A stretch of 64,000 nt of DNA, taken from assembly GCF_001458395.1 (NCBI RefSeq), contig NZ_CYSR01000030.1:124001-188000 (forward strand). The letters run 5' to 3'. The position numbers were made by a program, and so were the translations under genes. The stretch is from Leisingera aquaemixtae. GTDB taxonomy: Bacteria; Pseudomonadota; Alphaproteobacteria; Rhodobacterales; Rhodobacteraceae. Each line of letters starts with the position of its first letter. Position 1 is the first letter of the stretch. Below the pieces are notes generated by a model. That model searched no databases. It was not told the DNA's origin and worked only from the letters and a program-made list of their open reading frames with translations. This document shows positions 51,708-60,160 of this stretch, in pieces.

Positions 51708-52736
51708 ATGACTGTGAAAATCAATCTGGCCCTGCAAGGCGGCGGTGCGCACGGGGCGTTCACATGGGGGGTGCTGGACCGTCTGCTGGAGGACGAGGGG
51801 ATCGAGGTGGCCGGGATCACCGGAACCTCTGCCGGTGCGCTCAACGGGGCGGCGTTTAAGTCCGGCATGGTGCAGGGCGGGCGCCAGGGCGCCAAGGCGG
51901 CGCTGGATGGCCTGTGGCAGCGCATGGGGGCGGTGGGAGACATGCGGTTTACCCATTGGCTGACCCGGTCCGACGCGATGGCCTGGGCGAGCGCTTGGGA
52001 GGCCGTCCTGCCGTTCACTCCGATGGAGGCGGTGAGCCAGGTGGTCTCCCCCTATCACTATGGCCCGTTTTACGAGAACCCGCTGCGGGAGGTGGTGGAA
52101 GCATTCCGGTTCGAGGACGTTTGCGCAGGCGCGGGTCCGGAGCTGTTCGTTTGCGCGACCTGCGTGCGCAGCGGCAAGATCCGGATCTTTGAAGGAGACC
52201 AGATCAGCACGGACGCGATCCTCGCCTCCGCCTGCTTGCCGGATCTGTTCCAGGCGGTGGAGATCGAAGACCCGGAAACCGGCCGCATGGAGGCCTATTG
52301 GGACGGCGGCTATACCGGCAATCCGGCCCTGTTTCCGCTCTTCAGCGGCGACCTGCCGGGGGATGTGGTGATTGTGAACATCAACCCGCTGGAGCGCGAG
52401 GAGATCCCGAAGACGCCGCAGCAGATCCGCAACCGGGTGAATGAGATCAGCTTCAACTCCTCGCTGCTGCGGGAGCTGCGGGCGATCAATTTCGTGCAGC
52501 GGCTGCTGGCCGACGGCACCATTCAGCGCGGCCGGATGAAACAGGTGCGGGTTCACATGATCGCGGATGACGCCTTGATGACGCAACTGTCGGTCACCAC
52601 CAAGGTGATTCCGGTGCCGCAGATCCTGGCGCGGCTGAAACAGGCGGGACGGGACGCGGCAGAGGGTTTCCTGACGCGCGACCGGGAAAACCTCGGGGTG
52701 CGGTCCTCCGCCGATCTGCCGGCGATGTTCGGTTAG
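51708..52736 (+). CDS. Patatin-like phospholipase
   Basis: 342 residues. The oxyanion loop is LQGGGAHGAFTWGVLD near residue 10, the nucleophile elbow GTSAG (Ser near 41) and the dyad Asp in DGGYTGNPAL near 205. There is no signal peptide, so it is cytosolic. Family members are lipid or ester hydrolases. In Legionella a bdhA-patatin operon has been linked to polyhydroxybutyrate handling, which supports a related role here by analogy. The ATG at 51708 is preferred. It overlaps the convergent DUF502 gene end by 4 bp. Confidence 0.87.
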   Translation: MTVKINLALQGGGAHGAFTWGVLDRLLEDEGIEVAGITGTSAGALNGAAFKSGMVQGGRQGAKAALDGLWQRMGAVGDMRFTHWLTRSDAMAWASAWEAVLPFTPMEAVSQVVSPYHYGPFYENPLREVVEAFRFEDVCAGAGPELFVCATCVRSGKIRIFEGDQISTDAILASACLPDLFQAVEIEDPETGRMEAYWDGGYTGNPALFPLFSGDLPGDVVIVNINPLEREEIPKTPQQIRNRVNEISFNSSLLRELRAINFVQRLLADGTIQRGRMKQVRVHMIADDALMTQLSVTTKVIPVPQILARLKQAGRDAAEGFLTRDRENLGVRSSADLPAMFG

Positions 52737-53449
52737 GCGTCTTCTTTTTCGGGCGCCTTGGCCTTCTTGCCGTTTTCCAGCGGTTTCGTTGGGTCCTTGG
52801 GGGTGGGGTACACAAGGCCTGCCGAGATCACCAGCTTGGCCGAATCCTCCACCGACATGTCCAGTTCGATCACGTCTTCCTCGGGCACGAACAGCAGGAA
52901 GCCCGAGGTCGGGTTCGGAGTGGTCGGAAGGAAAACGCTGACCAGCCCGCCGCTGGTTTCGGCCCGCTTGGCAATCTCGCCCTTGGCGGAGGTGGAGATG
53001 AAGCCGATCGCCCAGATGCCCTTGCGCGGGTATTGCACCAGACAGGCCTTCTCGAAACTGCGCTCGGACTGGGCAAAGACGGTCTCGGAGATCTGCTTGA
53101 TGCCGGAATAGACCGTGCGCACCACCGGCATCCGGTCCACCAGGCTTTCGGCGAAATTGATCAGGGAGCGGCCAATCAGGCCCTTGGCGATCCAGCCCAC
53201 GATGATGGTGAACAACAGGAAGATGATCAGCCCGACGCCGCGCAGGTTGATGCCGATATACTGTTCGGGGCGGAAGGTGTGCGGCACCAGTGGCAGCACC
53301 ACGCTGTCGATCCAGCCCATCACCGACCACAGGAGCCAGATCGTCAGCCCCACCGGCGCGATGACGACGATCCCGGTAAAGAAGGAAGCGCGCAGGCTGG
53401 CAAACAGCCCGCGGCGGCGGTGAGGTTCATCGTCGAAAGGCGTTGTCAT
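52733..53449 (-). CDS. DUF502 family membrane protein
   Basis: 238 residues from the ATG ending at 53449 (MTTPFDDEPHRRRG). Two N-terminal membrane helices (about 20-45 and 68-95) are followed by the DUF502 core (DRMPVVRTVYSGIKQISETVF, VQYPRKGIWAIGFIS, VFLPTTPNPTSGFLLFVPEEDVIELDMSVEDSAKLVISAG). A charged Lys/Glu tail ends it. The family is widespread in bacteria and plants (COV-type) with unknown molecular function. Confidence 0.88.
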   Translation of the reverse strand: MTTPFDDEPHRRRGLFASLRASFFTGIVVIAPVGLTIWLLWSVMGWIDSVVLPLVPHTFRPEQYIGINLRGVGLIIFLLFTIIVGWIAKGLIGRSLINFAESLVDRMPVVRTVYSGIKQISETVFAQSERSFEKACLVQYPRKGIWAIGFISTSAKGEIAKRAETSGGLVSVFLPTTPNPTSGFLLFVPEEDVIELDMSVEDSAKLVISAGLVYPTPKDPTKPLENGKKAKAPEKEDA

Positions 53450-53491
53450 AGGTCTGCTTTTGCTCAAATTCCGAATGGAACCTATGCACTG

Positions 53492-53524
53492 TTCGGGGGC
53501 GGAGCAATGGGGGCCGCCCCCGAA
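53492..53524. terminator. GC-rich hairpin between psuG and DUF502
   Basis: An 11-bp stem (TTCGGGGGCGG/CCGCCCCCGAA) with an 11-base loop. It has no T run, so it is a possible attenuating or Rho-assisted stop after psuG. Confidence 0.4.
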
Positions 53525-53530
53525 TTCATA

Positions 53531-54445
53531 TCATTGCGTCAGTTTGTTGAGTTCCTGTGCGATCTTTGCCGCCAGCCGGGCATTGTTGCGCACCAGGGCG
53601 ATATTGGCGGTAAGCGAGCGGCCGTCCGTCAGCTCAAAGATGCGGCTCAGCAGGAAGGGGGTCACATCCTTGCCCGCAATGCCCTGGGTGTCTGCTTCGG
53701 ACTGGGCCTGGGCGATCACAGGCGCCAGGTCCTCGGCGGCGATCTGGGCGTCTGCCGGGATCGGGTTGGCCACCAGCTGGCCGCCCGGCAGGCCCATCGC
53801 CTGACGGGTGGCGTGGGCGCGGGCGATCTGCGCCGCGTCATCCATGCGCAGCGGCGCCTTGAGGTCCGATTGCGCCGACCAGAAGGCCGGGAAGCTGTCC
53901 TGCCCGTAGGCGATGACCGGCACGCCCTGGGTTTCCAGCACTTCCAGCGTCTTGGGCACGTCGAGGATCGCCTTGGCGCCAGCGGCCACAACCGTCACCG
54001 GGGTCTGCGCAAGCTCCAGCAGGTCGGCGGAGATGTCAAAGGTGGTCTCCGCGCCCTTGTGGACGCCGCCGATGCCGCCGGTGGCAAAGACGGAGATGCC
54101 TGCCAGCCGCGCCGCGATCATGGTGGCCGCCACCGTGGTCGCACCGGTGCCGCCGGTGGCGATGCAGGCAGGCATATCCGCGCGGGAGATCTTGGCGACG
54201 CCCTTGGCCTGACCCAGTGCTTGCAGCTGATCGGGTTCCAGACCCACGTGCAGTACGCCCTCAATCACTGCCATGGTGGCAGGCACGGCACCGGCCTTGC
54301 GGATGTCCTGCTCCACCTGTGCGGCAACCTCGACGTTCTGCGGGTAGGGCATGCCATGGGTGATGATGGTGCTTTCCAGCGCAACAATGGCGCGGCCTTC
54401 GGCCTTGGCAGCCTGGACCTCGGACGAATACTGAATGTCGATCAC
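53531..54445 (-). CDS. psuG: Pseudouridine-5'-phosphate glycosidase
   Basis: Splits (reversibly) pseudouridine 5'-phosphate into uracil and ribose 5-phosphate. About 304 residues. Family signatures are ALESTIITHGMPYPQNVEVA, GKDVTPFLLSRI, and FATGGIGGVHKGAETTFDISADL. The start is a GTG at 54445 with GGAGAA upstream; it overlaps the kinase stop (GTGA). The kinase-glycosidase pair gives a complete pseudouridine degradation route from RNA turnover. Confidence 0.94.
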   Translation of the reverse strand: MIDIQYSSEVQAAKAEGRAIVALESTIITHGMPYPQNVEVAAQVEQDIRKAGAVPATMAVIEGVLHVGLEPDQLQALGQAKGVAKISRADMPACIATGGTGATTVAATMIAARLAGISVFATGGIGGVHKGAETTFDISADLLELAQTPVTVVAAGAKAILDVPKTLEVLETQGVPVIAYGQDSFPAFWSAQSDLKAPLRMDDAAQIARAHATRQAMGLPGGQLVANPIPADAQIAAEDLAPVIAQAQSEADTQGIAGKDVTPFLLSRIFELTDGRSLTANIALVRNNARLAAKIAQELNKLTQ

Positions 54446-55350
54446 AGCGGGGGTTCTCCTGAAACGTAGGTTGCCGCAGCCTTGAGGGCTGAGGCCAAAG
54501 CGGATTTGCGGTCTTCGCCCCGTGCCTCGGCAACGATATGGGCGGCCATGAAGGTATCGCCCGCGCCGGTCACCCGGGCGACGGTGACGCGGGGCGGGTG
54601 CAGGGTGATGGTGCCCTTGGCGTCCGCCACGGTGGCAGAGGCACCGCCATCGGTGACCAGCACCCGGGCGGCGCCGCGGTCCAGCATTGCCTGGGCAGCG
54701 GTTTCGCTGTCGGTGAACTCCGCCTGGCACAGGATGCCGGCCTCTTCCAGGTTCACATAAAGCGTGCCGCGGGTGCGGGTCAGGAACGGGCGCAGCCGTT
54801 CCGCCTTGCCCGGCGACGCAGGCGCGACGCGCAGGTCGGCCTTGGCGAAAGCGGGGCTGGCGACGATATCATCCAGCAGCGACAGCGTCAGGTTGCCGTC
54901 CAGCGCCACCTGGCCCGCGTAAGGCACGTCCTCAGAGCCCAGAGAGCCGTCCGACAGCGGCCGCAGGATCTTGTCTCCGGCGGCCTCCAGCGAGTGCGCG
55001 TCGGCAATCGCGGCGATCAGCCCGTTGGCGCCCTCCACCGCCATGTAGCGGTCGGTGGGCAGATCCTCGGAACGGTAGATGTGATCCGTGATCAGCCCGA
55101 AATGGCCGCAGGCGTGGATCAGCTCGTCCCCTTCGGGGTCGCGGCCCACCGCGGTCAGCAGCGCGGGCTGGACGCCGAACCGGGACAGCGTCATGGCGAT
55201 GTTCATAGCAACCCCGCCGGGCAGGCGGGTAATGCGGCCGGGCATATCCGAGCCGCGCTGCATTTCCGTGGTGCAGCGGCCGATGATGTCCCAAAGGACC
55301 GAGCCGATGCACAGAATGGCGGGGGGCTGTGAGGCAGAGGCTTGTGTCAT
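54442..55350 (-). CDS. psuK: PfkB-family pseudouridine kinase
   Basis: 302 residues of the ribokinase fold. The N-terminus ILCIGSVLWDIIGR and the GGVAMNIAMTLSRFG block bind the sugar, and the C-terminal VTGAGDTFMAAHIV has the catalytic Asp and anion hole. Coupling to psuG assigns pseudouridine as the likely substrate, with ATP as donor. It is the first gene of the two-gene operon. No nucleoside importer is adjacent. Confidence 0.9.
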   Translation of the reverse strand: MTQASASQPPAILCIGSVLWDIIGRCTTEMQRGSDMPGRITRLPGGVAMNIAMTLSRFGVQPALLTAVGRDPEGDELIHACGHFGLITDHIYRSEDLPTDRYMAVEGANGLIAAIADAHSLEAAGDKILRPLSDGSLGSEDVPYAGQVALDGNLTLSLLDDIVASPAFAKADLRVAPASPGKAERLRPFLTRTRGTLYVNLEEAGILCQAEFTDSETAAQAMLDRGAARVLVTDGGASATVADAKGTITLHPPRVTVARVTGAGDTFMAAHIVAEARGEDRKSALASALKAAATYVSGEPPL

Positions 55351-55391
55351 ATTGACCTATTGCCGCCTTTGCCGCACCTCTGCAAGCGGCT

Positions 55392-56201
55392 TCACTCAGC
55401 AGGCACCGCAAAGGTCAGGGCCGCCCAATGGCTTTCCCAAACGTAATCTTTGCCCTCCGGCGCCGGGCGCAGGACAACGGCGTCCAGCAGGTATTGATGG
55501 CCCGGCATCACGGGGACAGCGGTTTCGCCCTCGGCATCCGTCAGCCGGGTGGTGATGGTGACACTGCCATCGGGGGCCTTGGCAAAAACCTCGACCTGGG
55601 CCTTGGACCGCGGCTCTCCCTGGTAGAGCACCCGGACAGGCAGCCCCTGGGACAGGTCATCTGTATAGGGGTTGGCCTGGGCAACGATCTCTGTCTCCAG
55701 CCCGGTGGCGGCATCTGATCCGCTGCCGTTCCCGATCGCTACCAAAGACTTGGCGTACCGGGTGTATTGCTCGCCAAAGCCCGCCTCCGGCAGCCCGCGC
55801 GCCTGATGCTGCGTGCGGATATCGCCGAATCCCTTGTGGTCGATGAAGGCCTGGAACGCCTCCCACGTGTCATAGGTCAGCGTTTGCGGCCGGGTCTGAT
55901 GGATCAGCACCGCCAGCCCGTCTTGCGCCATTTCGGCGGCAAAGGCGGGCATGTCGCCCATCCGTCCCTGATACGGCGCGGCTGCTGCGCCCTGCATCAC
56001 CTCGAACCGGGCGATCCGGTGGTCCAGATAGGGCTGCTCAGCACCTTTGAACGCCTGGCCGTTGCGCAGCCTTGCCACCACGGTATTTCCCGAAACTTCT
56101 TGATATTTTTCCGGCTCAATCCAAAACTCGTGGGATAAACCCGGCCCGGCCGCCAAGGTCAGCCCGGAACAGAGAATTGAGCAGAACAGGCGGTATTGCA
56201 T
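55392..56201 (-). CDS. DUF4198 domain exported protein
   Basis: 269 residues with a signal peptide (about 1-23) and the mature start HEFWIEPEKYQEV, the hallmark of DUF4198 proteins. Members often accompany metal transporters (NikM/CbiK-like systems). Its ATG has AAGGA 7 bases upstream and overlaps, on the opposite strand, the ATG of the HupE/UreJ gene (shared CATG). The neighbour suggests a common role in metal uptake; the metal is unknown. Confidence 0.82.
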   Translation of the reverse strand: MQYRLFCSILCSGLTLAAGPGLSHEFWIEPEKYQEVSGNTVVARLRNGQAFKGAEQPYLDHRIARFEVMQGAAAAPYQGRMGDMPAFAAEMAQDGLAVLIHQTRPQTLTYDTWEAFQAFIDHKGFGDIRTQHQARGLPEAGFGEQYTRYAKSLVAIGNGSGSDAATGLETEIVAQANPYTDDLSQGLPVRVLYQGEPRSKAQVEVFAKAPDGSVTITTRLTDAEGETAVPVMPGHQYLLDAVVLRPAPEGKDYVWESHWAALTFAVPAE

Positions 56202-57351
56202 GAAAGTGTCCTTGGCTGTCAGGCGCGGCTATTTTTGGCCGCGGACCTTATTTGCGCTGTTGTTCTGCTGGGGTGCAATAGCCGCCGCAAGCGCCCGCGC
56301 TCATGAGGTCACCCCGGCGATTGCCGATTTCACCGTGGCGGACGGCCGGATCACCCTGGAATTGCGCCTGAATGCCGAGGCCTTTGTGGCGGGCATCAAC
56401 CTGGACGGGCTGGCGGACACGAACCAGACCGCGCAGGCCGCCGATTATGACGAGCTGCGCGCGCTGGGCCCGGCGGAGCTGGAACCGATGGTGCGCCTCT
56501 TTGCCGAGGACTGGCTGGAAGCCTTCTCCGTTCAGGCGCCGGACCCGGTTTCGCTCAGCCTGTCCCGGATCACCATCCCGGAGACCGGCGACGCCAGCCT
56601 GCCGCGCGCCTCCGTTCTGGAGTTCAGCGGCGAGGTTCCGCCCGGGGCCCGCAGCCTGCGCATTGCCTGGCCCGCGGGCTCCGGCGGGGTGGTGCTGCGG
56701 CAGAACGGGGTTGCGGAGCCCTATACCGGCTACCTGCAGGGGGGAGAGACCTCCCCGCCCATCCCGCTTGGCGGCGGGGCGGCCAAGACGCCGGTCGAGG
56801 CCTTCATGGAATATATCCCCGTCGGCTTTGCCCACATCCTGCCAAAGGGGCTGGATCATATCCTGTTTGTGCTGGGGCTGTTCTTTCTCAGCCCCCGGGT
56901 GAAGCCACTGCTGCTGCAGGTGAGCGTGTTCACCGTCGCCCATACTATCACCCTGGCGCTGGGCGCGCTGGGCCTGGTGTCTGTCAGCGCCGCCATTGTC
57001 GAGCCGCTGATTGCGCTGTCGATTGTCTTTGTCGCGGTCGAGAACATCTTTGCCCGCAAGCTGCACAGCTGGCGCACATTTGTGATCTTCGGCTTTGGCC
57101 TGTTGCACGGCTTGGGCTTTGCGTCCGTGCTGGGGGCGTTCGGGCTGCCGCAAAACCAGTTCCTGCCCGCGCTCATCGGCTTTAACGTCGGGGTTGAGCT
57201 GGGCCAGCTGGCGGTGATCGCTGCCGCCTATCTGGGCGTGCGCCTGTGGTTCGGGCGGCACCCCAAATACCGCGGCCGGGTGGCAATCCCGGCCTCCGTC
57301 ACCATCGCCATGATCGGCAGCTACTGGTTTGTGGAACGGGTGTTCCTGTAA
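56200..57351 (+). CDS. HupE/UreJ family membrane protein
   Basis: 383 residues. A signal or first helix (residues 10-34, ending ASARAHEVTPA) is followed by an exported domain of about 170 residues and then a six-helix HupE/UreJ-type membrane part beginning FMEYIPVGFAHILPKGLDHILFVLGLFFLS. Conserved His residues in FAHILPKGLDHILF, VAHTITLALG and LLHGLGFAS suggest a metal path; relatives HupE and UreJ carry nickel. No hydrogenase or urease gene is near. Start ATG at 56200 overlaps the opposite gene's start; GTG at 56206 is an alternative. Confidence 0.83.
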   Translation: MKVSLAVRRGYFWPRTLFALLFCWGAIAAASARAHEVTPAIADFTVADGRITLELRLNAEAFVAGINLDGLADTNQTAQAADYDELRALGPAELEPMVRLFAEDWLEAFSVQAPDPVSLSLSRITIPETGDASLPRASVLEFSGEVPPGARSLRIAWPAGSGGVVLRQNGVAEPYTGYLQGGETSPPIPLGGGAAKTPVEAFMEYIPVGFAHILPKGLDHILFVLGLFFLSPRVKPLLLQVSVFTVAHTITLALGALGLVSVSAAIVEPLIALSIVFVAVENIFARKLHSWRTFVIFGFGLLHGLGFASVLGAFGLPQNQFLPALIGFNVGVELGQLAVIAAAYLGVRLWFGRHPKYRGRVAIPASVTIAMIGSYWFVERVFL

Positions 57352-57400
57352 CCACCCGCCAAAGGACCAGCCCGGATAGCCGAGCCGGCAGCGCGGCTGG

Positions 57401-58036
57401 TCAGCCCATCGCCCGCATCAGGGTCTTGAGCGCCGCAAGCGGATCTTCCGCGTGCCAGATCTCATCCCCGATGCCGAAGAAGTCGGTATTGGGGGCGATC
57501 GAGCGCACCAGATCCTCGGTCAGACCGCCTTCGGCCACCACCGGAACCTCAATCATCTTCGACCACCACTCGAACAGATCGGCCTCCGCCCGCGCGCCGT
57601 CGCCCAGGCCGGATGTGCCGACAGGGCCAAAGCTCACGTAATCCGCGCCCGCTTCGCCGGCCACCATGCCGTCATGCTGCGAGGCGCCGCAGAAGCAGCC
57701 GACAATCGCATCCGGCCCCAGCGCCTTGCGCGCGGCGCGCACCGATTTCGACGCGTCGGTCAGATGCACGCCGTCCAGGCCCAGCCGTTCAGCCAGGATC
57801 TGATGGTCCGAGATCACCAGCGCCACATCGCGTTCCATGGTCACTTCGCGCAGCGCGTCGCCCGCGCGGCTCAGCGTGTCCTGATCGCGGCTGGCCAGAT
57901 CCAGGCGCACGCAGGCCACGTCCACCTGATCCAGCACCCGCGCCAGCAGACCGGGGAATTTGCCCAGTTCGAAACTCGGCGGGGAGATCAGGTAGATCTG
58001 CGGCTGCTCCGGTGCGTCAGCAGGGCTTCCCATCAT
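57401..58036 (-). CDS. Thiamine phosphate synthase family protein
   Basis: 211 residues with a ThiE-like TIM barrel. Motifs include YLISPPSFE, ACVRLDLASRDQD, GLDGVHLTDASK, VGCFCGASQHDGMVAGEAGADYVSFGPVGTSG and PVVAEGGLTEDLV. ThiE joins HMP-PP and thiazole phosphate. The phosphate loop and substrate residues differ somewhat from classical ThiE, so a second ThiE-like paralogue is possible. The start is one of two adjacent ATGs (58036 or 58033), with GGAG upstream. Confidence 0.8.
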   Translation of the reverse strand: MMGSPADAPEQPQIYLISPPSFELGKFPGLLARVLDQVDVACVRLDLASRDQDTLSRAGDALREVTMERDVALVISDHQILAERLGLDGVHLTDASKSVRAARKALGPDAIVGCFCGASQHDGMVAGEAGADYVSFGPVGTSGLGDGARAEADLFEWWSKMIEVPVVAEGGLTEDLVRSIAPNTDFFGIGDEIWHAEDPLAALKTLMRAMG

Positions 58037-58198
58037 GGTGCTCCATTATTCAGGCGATTGGACGGTGTTTAGCCGATTTGGTGCCGGACGCAAGGATTTG
58101 CGGCGGTGTCGGCCTGCATATTGCGCGCCAAAACCCGCTGGACCTTGCCCCGCCGCCGCGCGGGCAGTACAGCAGTGCCGATTTTGCCGGAGAACACG

Positions 58199-58951
58199 AT
58201 GCCCACCGATACGCCTCAGCCCGCCTTTGTCCTTGTCCGCCCGCAGATGGGCGAGAATATCGGTGCCGCCGCGCGGGCGATGTGGAACTTCGGCCTCGAC
58301 CGGATGCGGATCGTGGCGCCGCGCGACGGCTGGCCGAACCCCAAGGCGGTGGCGATGTCCTCGGGCGCGGGCCGCCTGCTGGACGAGGCGCAGCTCTGTG
58401 CCGATGTGCCGGAGGCGCTGGGCGACTGCACCTATGTGTTTGCCACCACCGCCCGCCAGCGCGGGCTGACCAAGCCGGTCTACAGCCCCGAACGCGCCAT
58501 GCAGATCGCGGCAGAGAAGATCGCCGCAGGCGAGAAGGTCGCGGTGATGTTCGGCCCGGAGCGCGCCGGATTGGAAAACGAGGATATCGCCAAGGCCAAC
58601 GCCATCATCTCGGTGCCGGTCAATCCGCTGTATGCTTCGCTGAACCTGGGCCAATGCGTTCTGCTGACCGGCTATGAATGGATGCGCCAGTCCGGCGATG
58701 TGGTGCATGAAACCACCGATCTGGGCCGCAAGGGCGACTGGGCCACCGGCGTTGAGGTCGAGAAGCTGGTGGAGCACTACGAGGAGCGGCTGGACGCGGC
58801 GGGATTCTTCTATCCGCCGGAGAAGGCCGAGGGCATGAAGACCAACCTGCGCAACCTGTGGTCCCGGATGCGGATGACCCGCTCCGACGTGCAGATGCTG
58901 CACGGGATCATGCGGCAGATGGTCCGCTGGAAAGAGCGGGGCGGCGAGTAA
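58199..58951 (+). CDS. trmJ: tRNA/rRNA methyltransferase TrmJ (SpoU family)
   Basis: 250 residues. The SPOUT knot motifs are LVRPQMGENIGAAARAMWNFGLDRMRIVAPRDGWPN, GPERAGLENEDIAKANAIISVPVNPLYASLNLGQCV and a C-terminal helical extension (LRNLWSRMRMTRSDVQMLHGIMRQMVRW). TrmJ makes 2'-O-methyl at position 32 of some tRNAs. The ATG at 58199 has GGAGAA upstream. It precedes ctaA by 60 bp on the same strand. Confidence 0.88.
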   Translation: MPTDTPQPAFVLVRPQMGENIGAAARAMWNFGLDRMRIVAPRDGWPNPKAVAMSSGAGRLLDEAQLCADVPEALGDCTYVFATTARQRGLTKPVYSPERAMQIAAEKIAAGEKVAVMFGPERAGLENEDIAKANAIISVPVNPLYASLNLGQCVLLTGYEWMRQSGDVVHETTDLGRKGDWATGVEVEKLVEHYEERLDAAGFFYPPEKAEGMKTNLRNLWSRMRMTRSDVQMLHGIMRQMVRWKERGGE

Positions 58952-59011
58952 GCCGCTCTGGACCAATTCCGAAACCGCCCCTAGCTTGGCACCACAGACA
59001 AAGAGGCAAGC

Positions 59012-60157
59012 ATGAGCAAGCGCAGCATTTTCGAAGAGGTCGAGGGCGAGAAAAAAGACGCGCCCGCGGTGCAGCCGGGGCTGATCGACCGCGGCCGCGG
59101 CGGCGCCCGCAAGGCAATCCGCGCCTGGCTGATGGTTCTGTTTGGCCTGGTGGTTGCGATGATCGTGGTGGGCGGGCTGACGCGGCTCACCGACTCCGGC
59201 CTGTCGATCACCGAATGGCGCCCCGTGACCGGGGCGATACCGCCGATGTCCGAAGCCGAATGGCAGTCCGAGTTCGACAAATACAAGCAGATCGACCAGT
59301 GGCGCATCGAGAACCAGTGGATGCAGCTGTCTGATTTCAAAGAGATCTACTGGTGGGAATGGGGCCACCGCCAGCTGGGCCGGGTGATCGGCCTGATCTG
59401 GGCGCTCGGCTTCCTCGGCTTTCTGGTGGCGCGCAAGATCCCCGCGGGCTGGACCGGCCGGCTGCTGCTGCCCGGCGTCCTCGGAGGTGTGCAGGGCGCC
59501 ATCGGCTGGTGGATGGTGGTCTCTGGTGTCACCCAGGGCGAGGGGATGACCGCGGTGGCCTCCTACCGGCTGGCGGTGCATCTGGGTCTGGCGTTTGTGA
59601 TCCTGGGCTTTATTGCCTGGTACGTGCTGATGCTGGGCCGCGAGGAGCGCGAGCTGATGCAGGCGCGCCGCGCCAAGGAGGCCAAGCTGTTCAGCCTGTC
59701 CACGGGATTGATGCATTTTGCTTTCCTGCAGATCCTGCTGGGCGCGCTGGTCGCTGGCATTGACGCGGGCCGCTCCTACACCGATTGGCCGCTGATGGGC
59801 GGGCAGGTGATCCCGCCGAACCCCTTCATGATCGAGCCGCTGTGGAAGAACTTCTTTGAGAACCCCGGGCTGGTGCAATTCATTCACCGTGTCGCGGGCT
59901 ATCTGCTGTTTGCCTTTGCCGTGCTGGCCTGGTTGCGCGGGCGCAACTCTGCCCACGCGCGCACCCGCTTTGCCTTCAACGCCGTGTTTGCGGCGCTGTC
60001 CGTGCAGGTGCTGCTGGGGATCATCACCGTGGTCTATGCCGCGCCGCTGCACGCTGCCATAACCCATCAGCTGGTGGCGGTTGGCGTCTGGGTGCTGATC
60101 CTGCGCGCCCGCTTCCTGTCGGCCTATCCCATTGCAACCTCGATCAAGGATCACTGA
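59012..60157 (+). CDS. ctaA: Heme A synthase (CtaA/COX15 type)
   Basis: A 381-residue inner-membrane enzyme that oxidises the C8 methyl of heme O to make heme A for aa3 oxidase. About eight helices are present. The alphaproteobacterial COX15-type N-terminus IRAWLMVLFGLVVAMIVVGGLTRLTDSGLSITEWRPVTGAIPPM is diagnostic. Axial His candidates lie in YWWEWGHRQLGRVIG, YRLAVHLGLAF, VQFIHRVAGYLL and AAITHQLVAVG. The next gene starts 3 bp after its stop. Confidence 0.95.
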   Translation: MSKRSIFEEVEGEKKDAPAVQPGLIDRGRGGARKAIRAWLMVLFGLVVAMIVVGGLTRLTDSGLSITEWRPVTGAIPPMSEAEWQSEFDKYKQIDQWRIENQWMQLSDFKEIYWWEWGHRQLGRVIGLIWALGFLGFLVARKIPAGWTGRLLLPGVLGGVQGAIGWWMVVSGVTQGEGMTAVASYRLAVHLGLAFVILGFIAWYVLMLGREERELMQARRAKEAKLFSLSTGLMHFAFLQILLGALVAGIDAGRSYTDWPLMGGQVIPPNPFMIEPLWKNFFENPGLVQFIHRVAGYLLFAFAVLAWLRGRNSAHARTRFAFNAVFAALSVQVLLGIITVVYAAPLHAAITHQLVAVGVWVLILRARFLSAYPIATSIKDH

Positions 60158-60160
60158 CGC

